A DNA stretch of 62,492 nt from an uncultured Pirellulaceae bacterium (GTDB taxonomy: Bacteria; Planctomycetota; Planctomycetia; Pirellulales; Pirellulaceae). The notes below the pieces were generated by a model. The model did no database searches. It had not been told where the DNA came from and worked only from the letters and a program-made list of their open reading frames with translations. The translations under genes and the position numbers were made by a program. The DNA lies in contig CAJQQR010000094.1 of assembly GCA_905480545.1 (NCBI GenBank), positions 1-62,492 of the forward strand, read 5' to 3'. Shown one piece after another: positions 46,326 through 54,818 of the stretch; within the stretch, counting starts at the first letter, position 1, and every line of letters begins with the position of its first letter.

Positions 46326-47477
46326 ATGTCGCTATCCTCGAATTCAAATCGACCGCCGGAACAAAATTTTAATGAAAATCAAACGATCGATTGGCTGAGG
46401 TTGAATCTGATCAACGGTCTTGGCCCAAGACTTCGGCAGCAACTTTTGGAATTTTTTGATTCTCCAGCAAACATTTTGGGGGCTCGCGAATCGCAGCTGA
46501 GGCAGGTGCCCGGCATCGGTCCAAATATTGCCTCGGCGATAGTGAATTCCAACAACCGATTGGCGGCTCAAAGTGAATTGCATCGATGCCGTGAGTTGAA
46601 CATTGGTCTTGTTTTTGAATCGGACGAAAATTACCCGGCAAATTTACGAGAGATTCCTGATCCGCCCGGAATTTTGTACTCGCGTGGAGAGATTATACCA
46701 GCGGATTCTATTGCGATTGCCATTGTTGGAACTCGTCATGCAAGTCAATACGGACTGGGACAAGCCGAGCAGTTTGCAACAGGCTTGGCACGCGCAGGCT
46801 TTACAATTGTCAGCGGGCTAGCGCGAGGGATCGATACCGTTGCGCATCAGGCCGCTTTGGAAGCAGGTGGGCGGACAATCGCGGTATTGGGTAGTAGCGT
46901 GACCAACGTATACCCACCGGAAAACAAACGGCTGGCGGACGATATTACAAAAAGTGGTGCGGTCATCTCGGAGTCGTCTTTGGACAGCAAGCCCAAGGGC
47001 TCATCCTTCCCGCAGCGAAATCGAATTGTAACAGGACTTTCTTTGGGGGTGATTGTTGTCGAAGCTGCGGCCCGTTCTGGGGCTTTGATTTCGGCTCACC
47101 ATGCCATGGAGCAGAATCGTGAAGTCTTCGCCGTTCCGGGCCGCGTCGATAGTCGGACAGCTTCCGGTTGCCATCATTTGATTCGTGACGGCGCGAAGCT
47201 TGTTGAACACGTCGATCATGTGTTGGAAGAGCTTGGACCCTTGGCCACCAAAACACTTGATGTCCAGGGGCATACTGTATTGCATCCGGCCGAATTGCAG
47301 CTTAACGAACAAGAGCGGCTGATTCTCGATGCAATCGTAGATGATTCTACATCGATTGATCAAATCGTTTCGATGACACAAATTCCAGTGCACCGTGTCC
47401 TTGCAACCATCAGCGTTTTAGAGATGAAGCGGTTGATCACGCGATTAAGTGGGACACTGGTTTCCCGAAATCAATGA
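46326..47477 (+). CDS. dprA: DNA processing protein DprA
   Basis: 383 residues. DprA binds incoming single-stranded DNA and loads RecA in natural transformation. Visible: N-terminal SAM/helix-hairpin-helix (RQVPGIGPNIASAIVNSN), the Rossmann-like core with IAIVGTRHASQYGLGQAEQF, VSGLARGIDTVAHQAALEAG, AVLGSSVTNVYPPENKRLAD, FPQRNRIVTGLSLGVIVVEA, and the Ser/Gly-rich EVFAVPGRVDS, followed by a winged-helix end (DEQ-type: IDQIVSMTQIPVHRVLATIS). All main DprA motifs are intact. It stands alone and converges with the DHH gene; comEC is at 6458. Confidence 0.96.
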   Translation: MSLSSNSNRPPEQNFNENQTIDWLRLNLINGLGPRLRQQLLEFFDSPANILGARESQLRQVPGIGPNIASAIVNSNNRLAAQSELHRCRELNIGLVFESDENYPANLREIPDPPGILYSRGEIIPADSIAIAIVGTRHASQYGLGQAEQFATGLARAGFTIVSGLARGIDTVAHQAALEAGGRTIAVLGSSVTNVYPPENKRLADDITKSGAVISESSLDSKPKGSSFPQRNRIVTGLSLGVIVVEAAARSGALISAHHAMEQNREVFAVPGRVDSRTASGCHHLIRDGAKLVEHVDHVLEELGPLATKTLDVQGHTVLHPAELQLNEQERLILDAIVDDSTSIDQIVSMTQIPVHRVLATISVLEMKRLITRLSGTLVSRNQ

Positions 47478-47636
47478 ACTCGACTTGCATCCGTCGGCTG
47501 CCATGGCCCAAATGTATTTAAACACCAAATTGAGTCAGCCAGTAAACTTTCCTGCGTGAGCGGACTGGCTCCACGACATTGGAACGCATGGTTGCAATCA
47601 ACATTAGACCTTAAGACTGCGCAACCCAGACTTGGC

Positions 47637-48596
47637 TCAATTGCCAAATTGAGCTTCCATTGCATCGCTGAAAGCCTGAAGCTGGTCAGCTGGCAATTGA
47701 TTGACTCCGGCCGCCGCTTTTCTTCCCCCTCCAGTCGGGAATTTTCGGCACAATTCGTCTGCACCCGTTTTGGTCGAAAGCGGGGCGCGAACACTGATCA
47801 AGTATTCGCCCGATGGCAATAGGCTTGCCAAAGCATGCGCACGATCCGGATGATCTCGCGCCAATTGATTGCTATACACACCGCTAACCCGGCGTGAAAA
47901 AGCCTCTTCGGGAAACACGAACATGGCACAACGATCCGTAATGAGTGTTGGCTCAATGGTCGCTGCGCGATTCATATCGTCGTCGAATCCGGCTTGCAGT
48001 TTTTGAAAAGTCGAATCGGATTCAACGAATTCAAATGGATCAGCGTACGGCTTTATTTTCAAATACAGTTCGTCCGGAGGGAAATATAGATCGTCGATCG
48101 TGCTTCCGTAGCCGTTGTAATTCAACAGCGTTCCCAGATTCTTTAATTTGTCCAATTGCGAATCCGATAGATTCAACGGTTCGGCGGCACTTGCCGCAGC
48201 ATCATAAAGATTGTCACCGAACAGCGCTGTTACGGCCCATGGTAAAAATTCGCTGTTCAAATATTGGTTTACCAATAGGCCTGTACAAACATTGGATGAC
48301 GTATCGATATGCGTTTCCAAAAGTTCAGATTCAGGAATTTCACCGGCGAAATGATGATCGAAGTAAATCACTTTCATCCTGGCTTCGAGCAACCGTACCA
48401 AATCGTTGCGGTTTTTATCCAGCGAAATATCGAGCACTGTCGCGGTGTCGCCGCTCGCCGACGTTACTTTCTTTACAAGGTTGATATCTCGCTTAACGCC
48501 GGTAATCAGCGTGCTGTCTCGAGGATCTGCAAGACGTAGTTGGTGTAAAGCGCAGATTCCATCCGCGTCGCCGTTAAAAACATCGTAGTGAGTCAT
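47637..48596 (-). CDS. DHH-family phosphoesterase-like protein
   Basis: 319 residues. The N-terminal DHH-type part has FNGDADGICALHQLRL (the DxDG metal motif), TVLDISLDKNRNDLVRLLEA, then VIYFDHHFAGEIPE (DHH). The C-terminal part ends with GGGRKAAAGVNQLP, resembling the GGHxxAAG motif of DHHA1 domains (here GGGRKAAAG, with Gly for the usual His). This points to a phosphoesterase acting on cyclic dinucleotides, oligonucleotides or polyphosphate; the substrate is open. The loss of the His of GGH may affect activity. Cytoplasmic, single gene. Confidence 0.82.
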   Translation of the reverse strand: MTHYDVFNGDADGICALHQLRLADPRDSTLITGVKRDINLVKKVTSASGDTATVLDISLDKNRNDLVRLLEARMKVIYFDHHFAGEIPESELLETHIDTSSNVCTGLLVNQYLNSEFLPWAVTALFGDNLYDAAASAAEPLNLSDSQLDKLKNLGTLLNYNGYGSTIDDLYFPPDELYLKIKPYADPFEFVESDSTFQKLQAGFDDDMNRAATIEPTLITDRCAMFVFPEEAFSRRVSGVYSNQLARDHPDRAHALASLLPSGEYLISVRAPLSTKTGADELCRKFPTGGGRKAAAGVNQLPADQLQAFSDAMEAQFGN

Positions 48597-48969
48597 GTAG
48601 TCTTAATTGATGAGTTTGATTACTGAATCGATATGCAAAATTCGACAAGCTAAGCCGAATAAAAGTATGGGCTCGGCATTATTATCGTTAGCCTTAAATA
48701 AATATCTACACTGAATCACCGGGTGAAAAGATGTACCGGACGCTGGCTTTTGTGGGAGCGCCGCGATTTTGCTTCTCCTGTCATTTTTTTGCGTTGGAAT
48801 GCTTTTCAATAGAGCTCCCCGCGAGTTGGAGCCCATTCTGACGGAGGTCATCGAAGAGTCAAACGGCGACGTGATTTGATTGATGATCGTGATTCAGATG
48901 CAATTTACCATGTGAGCAACGTTCGTCTTCCCCAGGGTCGTTAAAACGAACGAAGTTAATGCTTTCGGT
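48597..48969. other. Intergenic stretch holding the possible small gene
   Basis: 373 bases between the DHH gene start and the ExbB-like gene end. Apart from the possible small membrane protein at 48731, nothing is seen. An exbD-like gene, usual beside exbB, is absent. Confidence 0.4.
48731..48879 (+). pseudogene. Possible small membrane protein with frameshift
   Basis: An ATG at 48731, with GGTG seven bases before it, opens MYRTLAFVGA. A shift of minus one near 48760 leads into AAILLLLSFFCVGMLFN, which continues as RAPRELEPILTEVIEESNGD and stops at 48879. Together this is a small protein of about 48 residues: one membrane helix and an acidic tail. The sum of the two frames looks protein-like, the single frames do not. 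It lies between the DHH gene and the end of the ExbB-like gene, opposite to both. No family recognised; chance is possible. Confidence 0.35.
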
Positions 48970-49791
48970 TTACTTGTTTTTTTTTCGGCGAAGTGGGCCA
49001 AAGACGTGCTGAGCTAAGTACGCCGCCTCGGCAACGAATTGATCGATACGGTTTCGGAAGATGGCAAACGCCGCGAGCGAGGGAATTGCAACAATCAATC
49101 CGCCCACGGTTGTGACGAGAGCCTGGTAAATCCCTTCCGCCAAGTCCGGTGCGGTTGCGCCGCCCGGTGGGGCCGAAGCAACATTTTGAAATGCAAAGAT
49201 CATCCCGACGACAGTGCCAAGCAGTCCCACCATCGGCGCAATATTTCCAATCACGTTCAGGTATTCGACCTTTCGAAACAATCGCGAGGATTGTTCCGCA
49301 AGGGCATCTTCAATCGCTTTCTCGACTGATGACCAGCCGTATTCGATTTCTGCAATGCCTTGTAGCAATACAAACGAAAGAAAACTCGGATTCTGCCGAC
49401 ATGCATTTTCGGCATCTGGAATACTTCCGTGGACCAATGCTTCACGAACTTGTTCGTGCAAGCCGGTGGGCATCAACTCACTTCGACGGGTTGATAAGAT
49501 TTGTTCGAAAATCAGATAAGCGGCCACCATCGATAAAGCCACCAAAGCGAAGACCAAGATTGCACCACTGATTCCGCCGGAAAAAATAATACCTAGCATT
49601 CCTTTGGGTTCAGGCTGAACGTCTTGAGCAGACGCCGTATCGGCAATCAATAACAACACCGTTGCCATGACGGCGACCATCAAAACGGTTCGCCCCATTC
49701 TTTTGGCGTGATTCGGACCTTCGAAAATGTGGGAAAAGCCCCGGCCGAAAGTCGATTGGTTGTTGAACAATTCATTTCGGCCGTTTGTCAT
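48970..49791 (-). CDS. MotA/TolQ/ExbB proton-channel family protein
   Basis: 273 residues. A cleavable or anchoring hydrophobic N-terminus (VLMVAVMATVLLLIADTASAQ) precedes three helices typical of ExbB/TolQ: SGAILVFALVALSMVAAYLIF, GNIAPMVGLLGTVVGMIFAF and TTVGGLIVAIPSLAAFAIF. The core motif GLLGTVVGM and the residue pair around APDLAEGIYQALVTTVGGL match the family. Such proteins use the proton motive force with an ExbD/TolR partner to move a third protein. No ExbD/TolR gene is in the window; instead the start overlaps by 20 bases the end of the repeat-protein gene at 49772. Confidence 0.88.
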   Translation of the reverse strand: MTNGRNELFNNQSTFGRGFSHIFEGPNHAKRMGRTVLMVAVMATVLLLIADTASAQDVQPEPKGMLGIIFSGGISGAILVFALVALSMVAAYLIFEQILSTRRSELMPTGLHEQVREALVHGSIPDAENACRQNPSFLSFVLLQGIAEIEYGWSSVEKAIEDALAEQSSRLFRKVEYLNVIGNIAPMVGLLGTVVGMIFAFQNVASAPPGGATAPDLAEGIYQALVTTVGGLIVAIPSLAAFAIFRNRIDQFVAEAAYLAQHVFGPLRRKKNK

Positions 49792-50845
49792 TATTGATTT
49801 TCTTTTGATTGCCTACCGCCCGATTCTGACGATTCCTTGCCCGTGTGGTTGTAGTATAGCGATTGGTCAATTCCTGCAAAACCAATTGAGCTTCTTTTGA
49901 TTTTCCGTTTCGGGTTAGCGCCTCGACAGCCAGATCGAGAGCAGATGCACACTCGAGATATCGATCGGGATACCGAATCGGAATTTTCATCAATTCGATC
50001 GCAGCAGCATCGTATTGCTCCAGTCGAGTCAATAACTTTCCTAAAACGATAATCGGTCCGACCCGATCCTCATTCAGCAGTTTCTGAATTTCTGCTTTCC
50101 AAGAATCAAGGTCCTCCTTCGTCGATTGATCGATCCGCGTTCGCCAAAGTTGCATCGTTGCCCAATGCACGACCCTGCGTTGAATTTCGTTTTGAGCTTC
50201 GATGCTCGCCAGTTTTTCCAGTTTCTTGATTGCCACGGTTTTCTGTGGGCCTGAAAGCAACCAGCTCGATGCAATCAATTGCTCCAACGGATTCCCGCTC
50301 AGTATCGACCCGCATTTGTTTTGAATCTCAACGTCCACATCGATGGAGTCCCAATTCAACGGAGCGACGTGCAAAAAGCGAGTGTTGGGGTACGACGAAA
50401 AGTGAGCTAAAAAAAGTGAAATTGCGGAAACTGTTTTTTGTTGTGCAGAAAGACACAGAATCTGTTTGGATATGATCTCGCGCCGGATCCATTCCCGTTT
50501 TTCATTTGGAATGGCCTTCTCGTATTGCTCGAACGCCACCCCAAATTTCTTTTCCTTGAACAAACGGTCTGCTTTCAGCTTTAACGAGGAGAATTCAGTT
50601 TGGACATGGGAAATGCGACGAGAGTCGATTTCGAGTTTTTTTCCAGCAGGGTTTACCAACGTCAATTTGATCGCGTTGTATTCTTCGATTTTTCCAATGT
50701 ATCTGGACCGCGATACGATCGCGGATTTTTTTAGAAAAACCAAATCGTCTGCCGCTAAATCTTGACTTGCGCACGCGAGAAACATCAAGCCGAAATAGGC
50801 CAGTGGCAACACATTGCGACGAATCAGGTCAATTTTTAAAAGCAT
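49772..50845 (-). CDS. Exported helical-repeat protein, unknown
   Basis: About 357 residues from the ATG at 50843-50845, which opens a signal peptide (VLPLAYFGLMFLACASQ). The first ~60 residues after it form a beta-rich part (VFLKKSAIVSRSRYIGKIEE, KLTLVNPAGKKLEIDSRRI). The rest is alpha-helical with TPR-like segments (ADRLFKEKKFGVAFEQYEKA, QYDAAAIELMKIPIRYPDRY) and ends in a basic tail (NRQNRAVGNQKKINNDKRPK). Family unknown. Its stop overlaps the start of the ExbB-like gene by 20 bases, so the pair is translated together and may form one periplasm-spanning apparatus. Confidence 0.7.
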   Translation of the reverse strand: MLLKIDLIRRNVLPLAYFGLMFLACASQDLAADDLVFLKKSAIVSRSRYIGKIEEYNAIKLTLVNPAGKKLEIDSRRISHVQTEFSSLKLKADRLFKEKKFGVAFEQYEKAIPNEKREWIRREIISKQILCLSAQQKTVSAISLFLAHFSSYPNTRFLHVAPLNWDSIDVDVEIQNKCGSILSGNPLEQLIASSWLLSGPQKTVAIKKLEKLASIEAQNEIQRRVVHWATMQLWRTRIDQSTKEDLDSWKAEIQKLLNEDRVGPIIVLGKLLTRLEQYDAAAIELMKIPIRYPDRYLECASALDLAVEALTRNGKSKEAQLVLQELTNRYTTTTRARNRQNRAVGNQKKINNDKRPK

Positions 50846-50970
50846 CTGAGATCCACACCGGTCCAATGAACATCCGCTTTATTGTACCGACGCGGGAATT
50901 CTCGCCATAGTAAATCGGCTTGGGTAAATAGAGTGATCAATAAGGTAGTTGAATCCGTTGAAGCAGGGCA

Positions 50971-51600
50971 TTAAATCACTTGTTTCAAAATTTTCGAAGC
51001 TGATTCAATCGCTTGATCAACTTTCCAATTCGCAAATTCTTCACCCACGACATTGGAGAACCCTCGTATGATCGTCAATGGAATTTGGTGCTCACTCGCA
51101 ACGTATGCAACGGAATAGCCTTCCATGTCCTCGCAAGAGGCGTGGGGATACTTGGTCAGAATCTCATCTTCTCGTAATTGTCCAGCGCAAGAGACCGATA
51201 CCAATTGGATTTTGCGGTCAATTTCTTCCTGGTTCGTCGAAATGGTTTGCGTTTGCAAACGGATTTCTTCTGGAGCATTTGTGGAGAAGCCCAATTGGGG
51301 TGGAGTCAAGAACGACCCGTTCTTCATCGATCCAATTCCGTATTGAACAACTGAATGAACGATTGTTGCGGTTCCAACTTGTTCCGAGAACCGTGAGTAA
51401 ACACCTGCGATGCCGATCAAAATGATTCGTTCAACAGGGCGTTTGGCCAGCTGTTGAGACGTACGCACAGCTGATTCGATCAAGCCGAATCCACAGCGCT
51501 CGATAACGCAGCGCGAAGAGATTTCGCTGTCACGGCTCAAGTGGGGGCGAAGTTTTGTTGCTTCGAGTTCGGTTGGGACCAGCAATAATGTTTTCGTCAA
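50971..51600 (-). CDS. mqnB: Futalosine hydrolase-like nucleosidase (MqnB)
   Basis: About 209 residues if started at a TTG at 51598-51600 (encoding MTKTLLLVPTELEATKLRPH); a longer TTG start at 51651 would overlap the upstream gene by 43 bases. The phosphorylase/nucleosidase fold is shown by IILIGIAGVYSRFSEQVGTA near the N-terminal half, and near the C-terminus CEDMEGYSVAYVASEHQIP, where the Glu of EDMEG binds the ribose, then IIRGFSNVVGEEFANWKVDQ. The last two motifs are typical of futalosine hydrolase, which splits futalosine in menaquinone synthesis. This fits the ubiE-ubiX-ubiA cluster. An MTA/SAH nucleosidase is the alternative. Confidence 0.78.
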   Translation of the reverse strand: MTKTLLLVPTELEATKLRPHLSRDSEISSRCVIERCGFGLIESAVRTSQQLAKRPVERIILIGIAGVYSRFSEQVGTATIVHSVVQYGIGSMKNGSFLTPPQLGFSTNAPEEIRLQTQTISTNQEEIDRKIQLVSVSCAGQLREDEILTKYPHASCEDMEGYSVAYVASEHQIPLTIIRGFSNVVGEEFANWKVDQAIESASKILKQVI

Positions 51601-51608
51601 AATGTTTT

Positions 51609-52085
51609 CTATCCAGCGGCCGAAAATTTTTGAGCGTAATCCAGAATCCAATTCTGTACGGTTTCTTCAAAACGTTCGAGTACGACTTCGTCCAGCTCCT
51701 GGTAAAAGCTTCTTTGGATGACCTCTTTATTTCGAATCGTGCCACGAATGGTGATATCAAGCACATTGAATTCACCAAGTGGGCGGACCGTCAACTCAAG
51801 TCGACTGTAGAACCCACGGCGGCCTTTTCCGACATCATCACGGTGGCAAGCTGCCCCCCAACCTCGGTCACCATACACCGTTTCGTATTGAAAGCCGGGA
51901 AAATGATTGGGTAGCTGTTCCATTTTCTTTTCAATCACGTCTGAAAGATGCAACCGATATTTTGAATGCAAGCGTTTTAATTCTTCCTGCGACATTTTGG
52001 CTTCAGCGGCGGCCCTTTCGGATTTTCGCCCCTCAGCTTTGCCTTTTTCAATCGCGCCGCTTAACATGCGTTCAAAATCGTCCAT
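51609..52085 (-). CDS. Unknown protein with coiled-coil N-terminus
   Basis: 158 residues. The N-terminal 50 are charged and helical (GAIEKGKAEGRKSERAAAEA, then KMSQEELKRLHSKYRLHLSD), followed by a beta-rich segment (YETVYGDRGWGAACHRDDVG, RGFYSRLELTVRPLGEFNVL, then DITIRGTIRNKEVIQRSFYQ) and a short helix to the end. No membrane segment or signal. It precedes mqnB by eight bases on the same strand, so co-transcription is likely. I do not recognise the family. Confidence 0.65.
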   Translation of the reverse strand: MDDFERMLSGAIEKGKAEGRKSERAAAEAKMSQEELKRLHSKYRLHLSDVIEKKMEQLPNHFPGFQYETVYGDRGWGAACHRDDVGKGRRGFYSRLELTVRPLGEFNVLDITIRGTIRNKEVIQRSFYQELDEVVLERFEETVQNWILDYAQKFSAAG

Positions 52086-52353
52086 TCAATTTTACCAATG
52101 CGTTAATTATTAAGATTCGTTCGAACTGGGCGGTTAGCAACAGTTCGATTCAAGTTCGTTATTGCCGCCTTCTTCGTGACGAGTAATTGACAGACAGGCG
52201 AACCATTTCCCTGAACTCGACGCGTGTTATTCTTGCGGTTTCACCCGTTTTCGGCAAGGCTTGATCATGATCGATGCGTGCCCGCCGGGATGTCGACAAA
52301 AACAACGAGGCGACAGTTGGGCTGTTTCCTGTCAAATCGAATATCGTTTTCAA

Positions 52354-53595
52354 TTACTTGCCAATGCAGTAGAGAGCATCGGAAGCGCGGATCAAGATTT
52401 TGCCATGGACTAAAACAGGCGACGCCGCCGTTTTACTGCCCAAACGATTCTTTCCAACCACTTTTTTAGAGACGAGGTTAACCACATACGTGGTTCCATC
52501 ATCCGAAGTTGCGTAAATGTTCTCGCCGCCAATGATCGGCGAAGAATAGAATTTGCCTCGACCCAACTTCTCAGATTTCCAAATCGTATTGCCCGATTTT
52601 TTGTCAATACATTCGATCACACCTTTGTCATTGCAGATGTAGACTTTATCTCCTTTGACGGTTGGCGTCGGTACATCGATCGAAATTTTGGATTTGGTCC
52701 AAAGCGTGTTTTCCTTGGTTGTGTCACCTTGGCCACCGACTTTGACTGCTGTCAAGGTTCCGCCGCGAGCGTATGGAGCATACAAGACACCGTCATCTAA
52801 AACTGCGGATGAGATCGATCGCCAATATTGTTTGTTATCCGGGTTCAATCCGCCGACCCGCCAAATCTCTTTTCCGCTGGCCGAGTCGTGGGCGGTGATT
52901 GCATCCGCACCCAAAACAATTATTTCTTCCTTGTCATTGCGGATGTTCACAATCGGCGTTGTGTAACTTTGTTCGTTCTCTTTGGGTACATCGAACGTTC
53001 GGTCTTGTTTCCATGCCAGTTCGCCACTGTTCTTTTTAAATGCCGCAACGTAGGAGGGTCCCTCTTGCATGCATGCAACAACAACATATTCCTTTGTCAA
53101 AACTGGCGAAGTCCCCAAGTCCCACCACAATGTGTCGTCGCCGAATTTGCTCTGCAGATTCGTGGTCCAAACAACCTTGCCGCCAAAATCAAGACAACCG
53201 AAATCACCGCTCTTGAAGTAGACCCATACGTGTTTTCCGTCAGTGACGGGTGACGGATTACTACTGGACGCCATGTTATGCTTTTTCGTTTCGGCCTTCC
53301 CAATTTTGGCTTCCCATAGTTTTTTGCCAGAGAAGTCATAGCAGTAAACAAAGTTTTCGCCTTGATTCGGAGTCGTGACAAAAATCTTTTCTCCCCAAAC
53401 GGCAGGTGTTGAACTACCAAACGCGGGAAGGTCGGCTTTCCATTTGACGTTTTCTTGCTCACCCCAACTGGTTGGGTAATGGTCTCCGTTAGCGACGCCG
53501 TTTGAATTTGGACCTCGCCAATTTGGCCAGTTTTCATCAGCGAAACAGGTTGTCGATACAAACAATATCAATAGAACAGCAGAAACTGATTTCAT
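52354..53595 (-). CDS. Exported PQQ-like beta-propeller protein
   Basis: About 413 residues from the ATG at 53593-53595, with GGAG six bases before it; a longer frame reads through a perfect hairpin and is unlikely. Signal peptide VSAVLLILFVSTTCFADE. The mature chain starts NWPNWRGPNSNGVANGDHYP, like its paralogue at 40020, and has blades such as VYCYDFSGKKLWEAKIG, GCLDFGGKVVWTTNL and IECIDKKSGNTIWKSEKLG, ending ALYCIGK. No catalytic motif of quinoprotein dehydrogenases is seen. Likely periplasmic. Confidence 0.87.
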   Translation of the reverse strand: MKSVSAVLLILFVSTTCFADENWPNWRGPNSNGVANGDHYPTSWGEQENVKWKADLPAFGSSTPAVWGEKIFVTTPNQGENFVYCYDFSGKKLWEAKIGKAETKKHNMASSSNPSPVTDGKHVWVYFKSGDFGCLDFGGKVVWTTNLQSKFGDDTLWWDLGTSPVLTKEYVVVACMQEGPSYVAAFKKNSGELAWKQDRTFDVPKENEQSYTTPIVNIRNDKEEIIVLGADAITAHDSASGKEIWRVGGLNPDNKQYWRSISSAVLDDGVLYAPYARGGTLTAVKVGGQGDTTKENTLWTKSKISIDVPTPTVKGDKVYICNDKGVIECIDKKSGNTIWKSEKLGRGKFYSSPIIGGENIYATSDDGTTYVVNLVSKKVVGKNRLGSKTAASPVLVHGKILIRASDALYCIGK

Positions 53596-53642
53596 TTTGG
53601 CTCCGGAAAATGGTAGGAGAGGGTGGGCGATATGCAGGCTGG

Positions 53643-53686
53643 GAAATTCAAAAGGCTGATTTGACGAAATCAGCCTTTTGAATTTC
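53643..53686. repeat. Perfect 20-bp inverted repeat
   Basis: Arms 53643-53662 (GAAATTCAAAAGGCTGATTT) and 53667-53686 are perfect reverse complements around GACG. It lies 47 bases upstream of the propeller gene start, in the divergent gap before the ABC ATPase gene. There is no T-tract on either side, so it is not a plain terminator. It could be a leader hairpin or a mobile palindromic element. Confidence 0.9.
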
Positions 53687-53804
53687 AAGCTGATTCTCGA
53701 TTAATAGGAAAAGATATTTTCCGTTGAAACGAACACCAATTCAACCGCACAATTTTTGAATTAGACTGATGGTTTGTTCTGAACTGATGAGATAGCGAGA
53801 ATCC

Positions 53805-54614
53805 GTGGCGTTAATTGAACTGAAAGATGTTAAGAAGGTCTACGATCTCGGCGAAGTGAAGGTCCATGCTTTACGCGGAGCGACGCTTTCAATTGAAAAA
53901 GGGGAATACATTGCACTGATCGGTCCCTCCGGGTCAGGAAAATCGACGTTGATGAACACGCTGGGTTGTTTGGACCGGCCTTCAAGCGGCAGTTTTTTAC
54001 TGGATGGACAAGAAATCGTTACGATGTCACGTGATGCGCGTGCCAAAATTCGCAATCAGAAAATTGGGTTCGTTTTTCAGAACTTTAATTTGCTCAATCG
54101 GACGGCTGCCATGGAAAACGTTGAGCTGCCGCTTCTCTATACAAAAGGTGTCTCAGCCCGTCAGCGTCGAAAGAAAGCAATTGAATTGTTGCAGCTCGTT
54201 GGGCTGGGTGATCGGTTGGACCACCATTCTGGTCAGCTTTCTGGTGGTCAACAGCAGCGCGTCGCGATCGCGCGAGCTTTGGTCAATGATCCGGCCATCC
54301 TCATGGGCGACGAACCGACCGGAAACCTGGATTCCAAAACCAGTCGTGAAGTGATCACCATGTTTCGAAAGCTAAATGAAGAACGTAACATCACGATTAT
54401 TCTTGTCACTCATGATCAGGCAATCGCGAAAAACGCGGATCGGATCATCGTTCTTCGAGATGGCCTGATCGTTAAAGATACAGCGAATTCGCAAGAGGCA
54501 TTTGAAGCTCTGAATTCGTTTGAGCTGAGTGAAGAAGCGGAGGAAGAAGCAGATTTGGCAAAAGAATCAGACCAGTCGTCACAATCAGAAAATTCCGAAG
54601 TTGCGGAAGCATAA
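53805..54614 (+). CDS. ABC transporter ATP-binding protein (MacB/LolD type)
   Basis: 269 residues from the GTG at 53805. All ABC motifs are intact: Walker A GPSGSGKST (near 41), Q-loop in IGFVFQNFNLLNRTAAMENV, signature [15 protein letters not shown], Walker B AILMGDEPTGNLDS and the switch His in ILVTHDQA. The FNLLNRTAAMENVELPLLY segment marks the MacB/LolD/FtsE-like group. The C-terminus adds about 35 acidic residues (LSEEAEEEADLAKESDQ). No MacB-type permease or MacA-type fusion protein follows; the next gene is a TolC-like outer-membrane protein. Cytoplasmic, bound to a partner permease. Confidence 0.93.
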   Translation: MALIELKDVKKVYDLGEVKVHALRGATLSIEKGEYIALIGPSGSGKSTLMNTLGCLDRPSSGSFLLDGQEIVTMSRDARAKIRNQKIGFVFQNFNLLNRTAAMENVELPLLYTKGVSARQRRKKAIELLQLVGLGDRLDHHSGQLSGGQQQRVAIARALVNDPAILMGDEPTGNLDSKTSREVITMFRKLNEERNITIILVTHDQAIAKNADRIIVLRDGLIVKDTANSQEAFEALNSFELSEEAEEEADLAKESDQSSQSENSEVAEA

Positions 54615-54818
54615 TTGTGATCCTCCCCATGTGAATCACTGGATTATGCATTATTTTCCCGTCGATGATCCTAATCGACAGGAACGGAATTTTGAGAATT
54701 CATCGTCGTTAAAACTTGCAAAACGGTTGCATTTTTCGCATTCGGTAAAGTTTGACATTGAGATCCTTCAACACGTGGTCCTGATCGCTTTTTGGAGCTC
54801 ACGGAGTCACTGCGGAAA

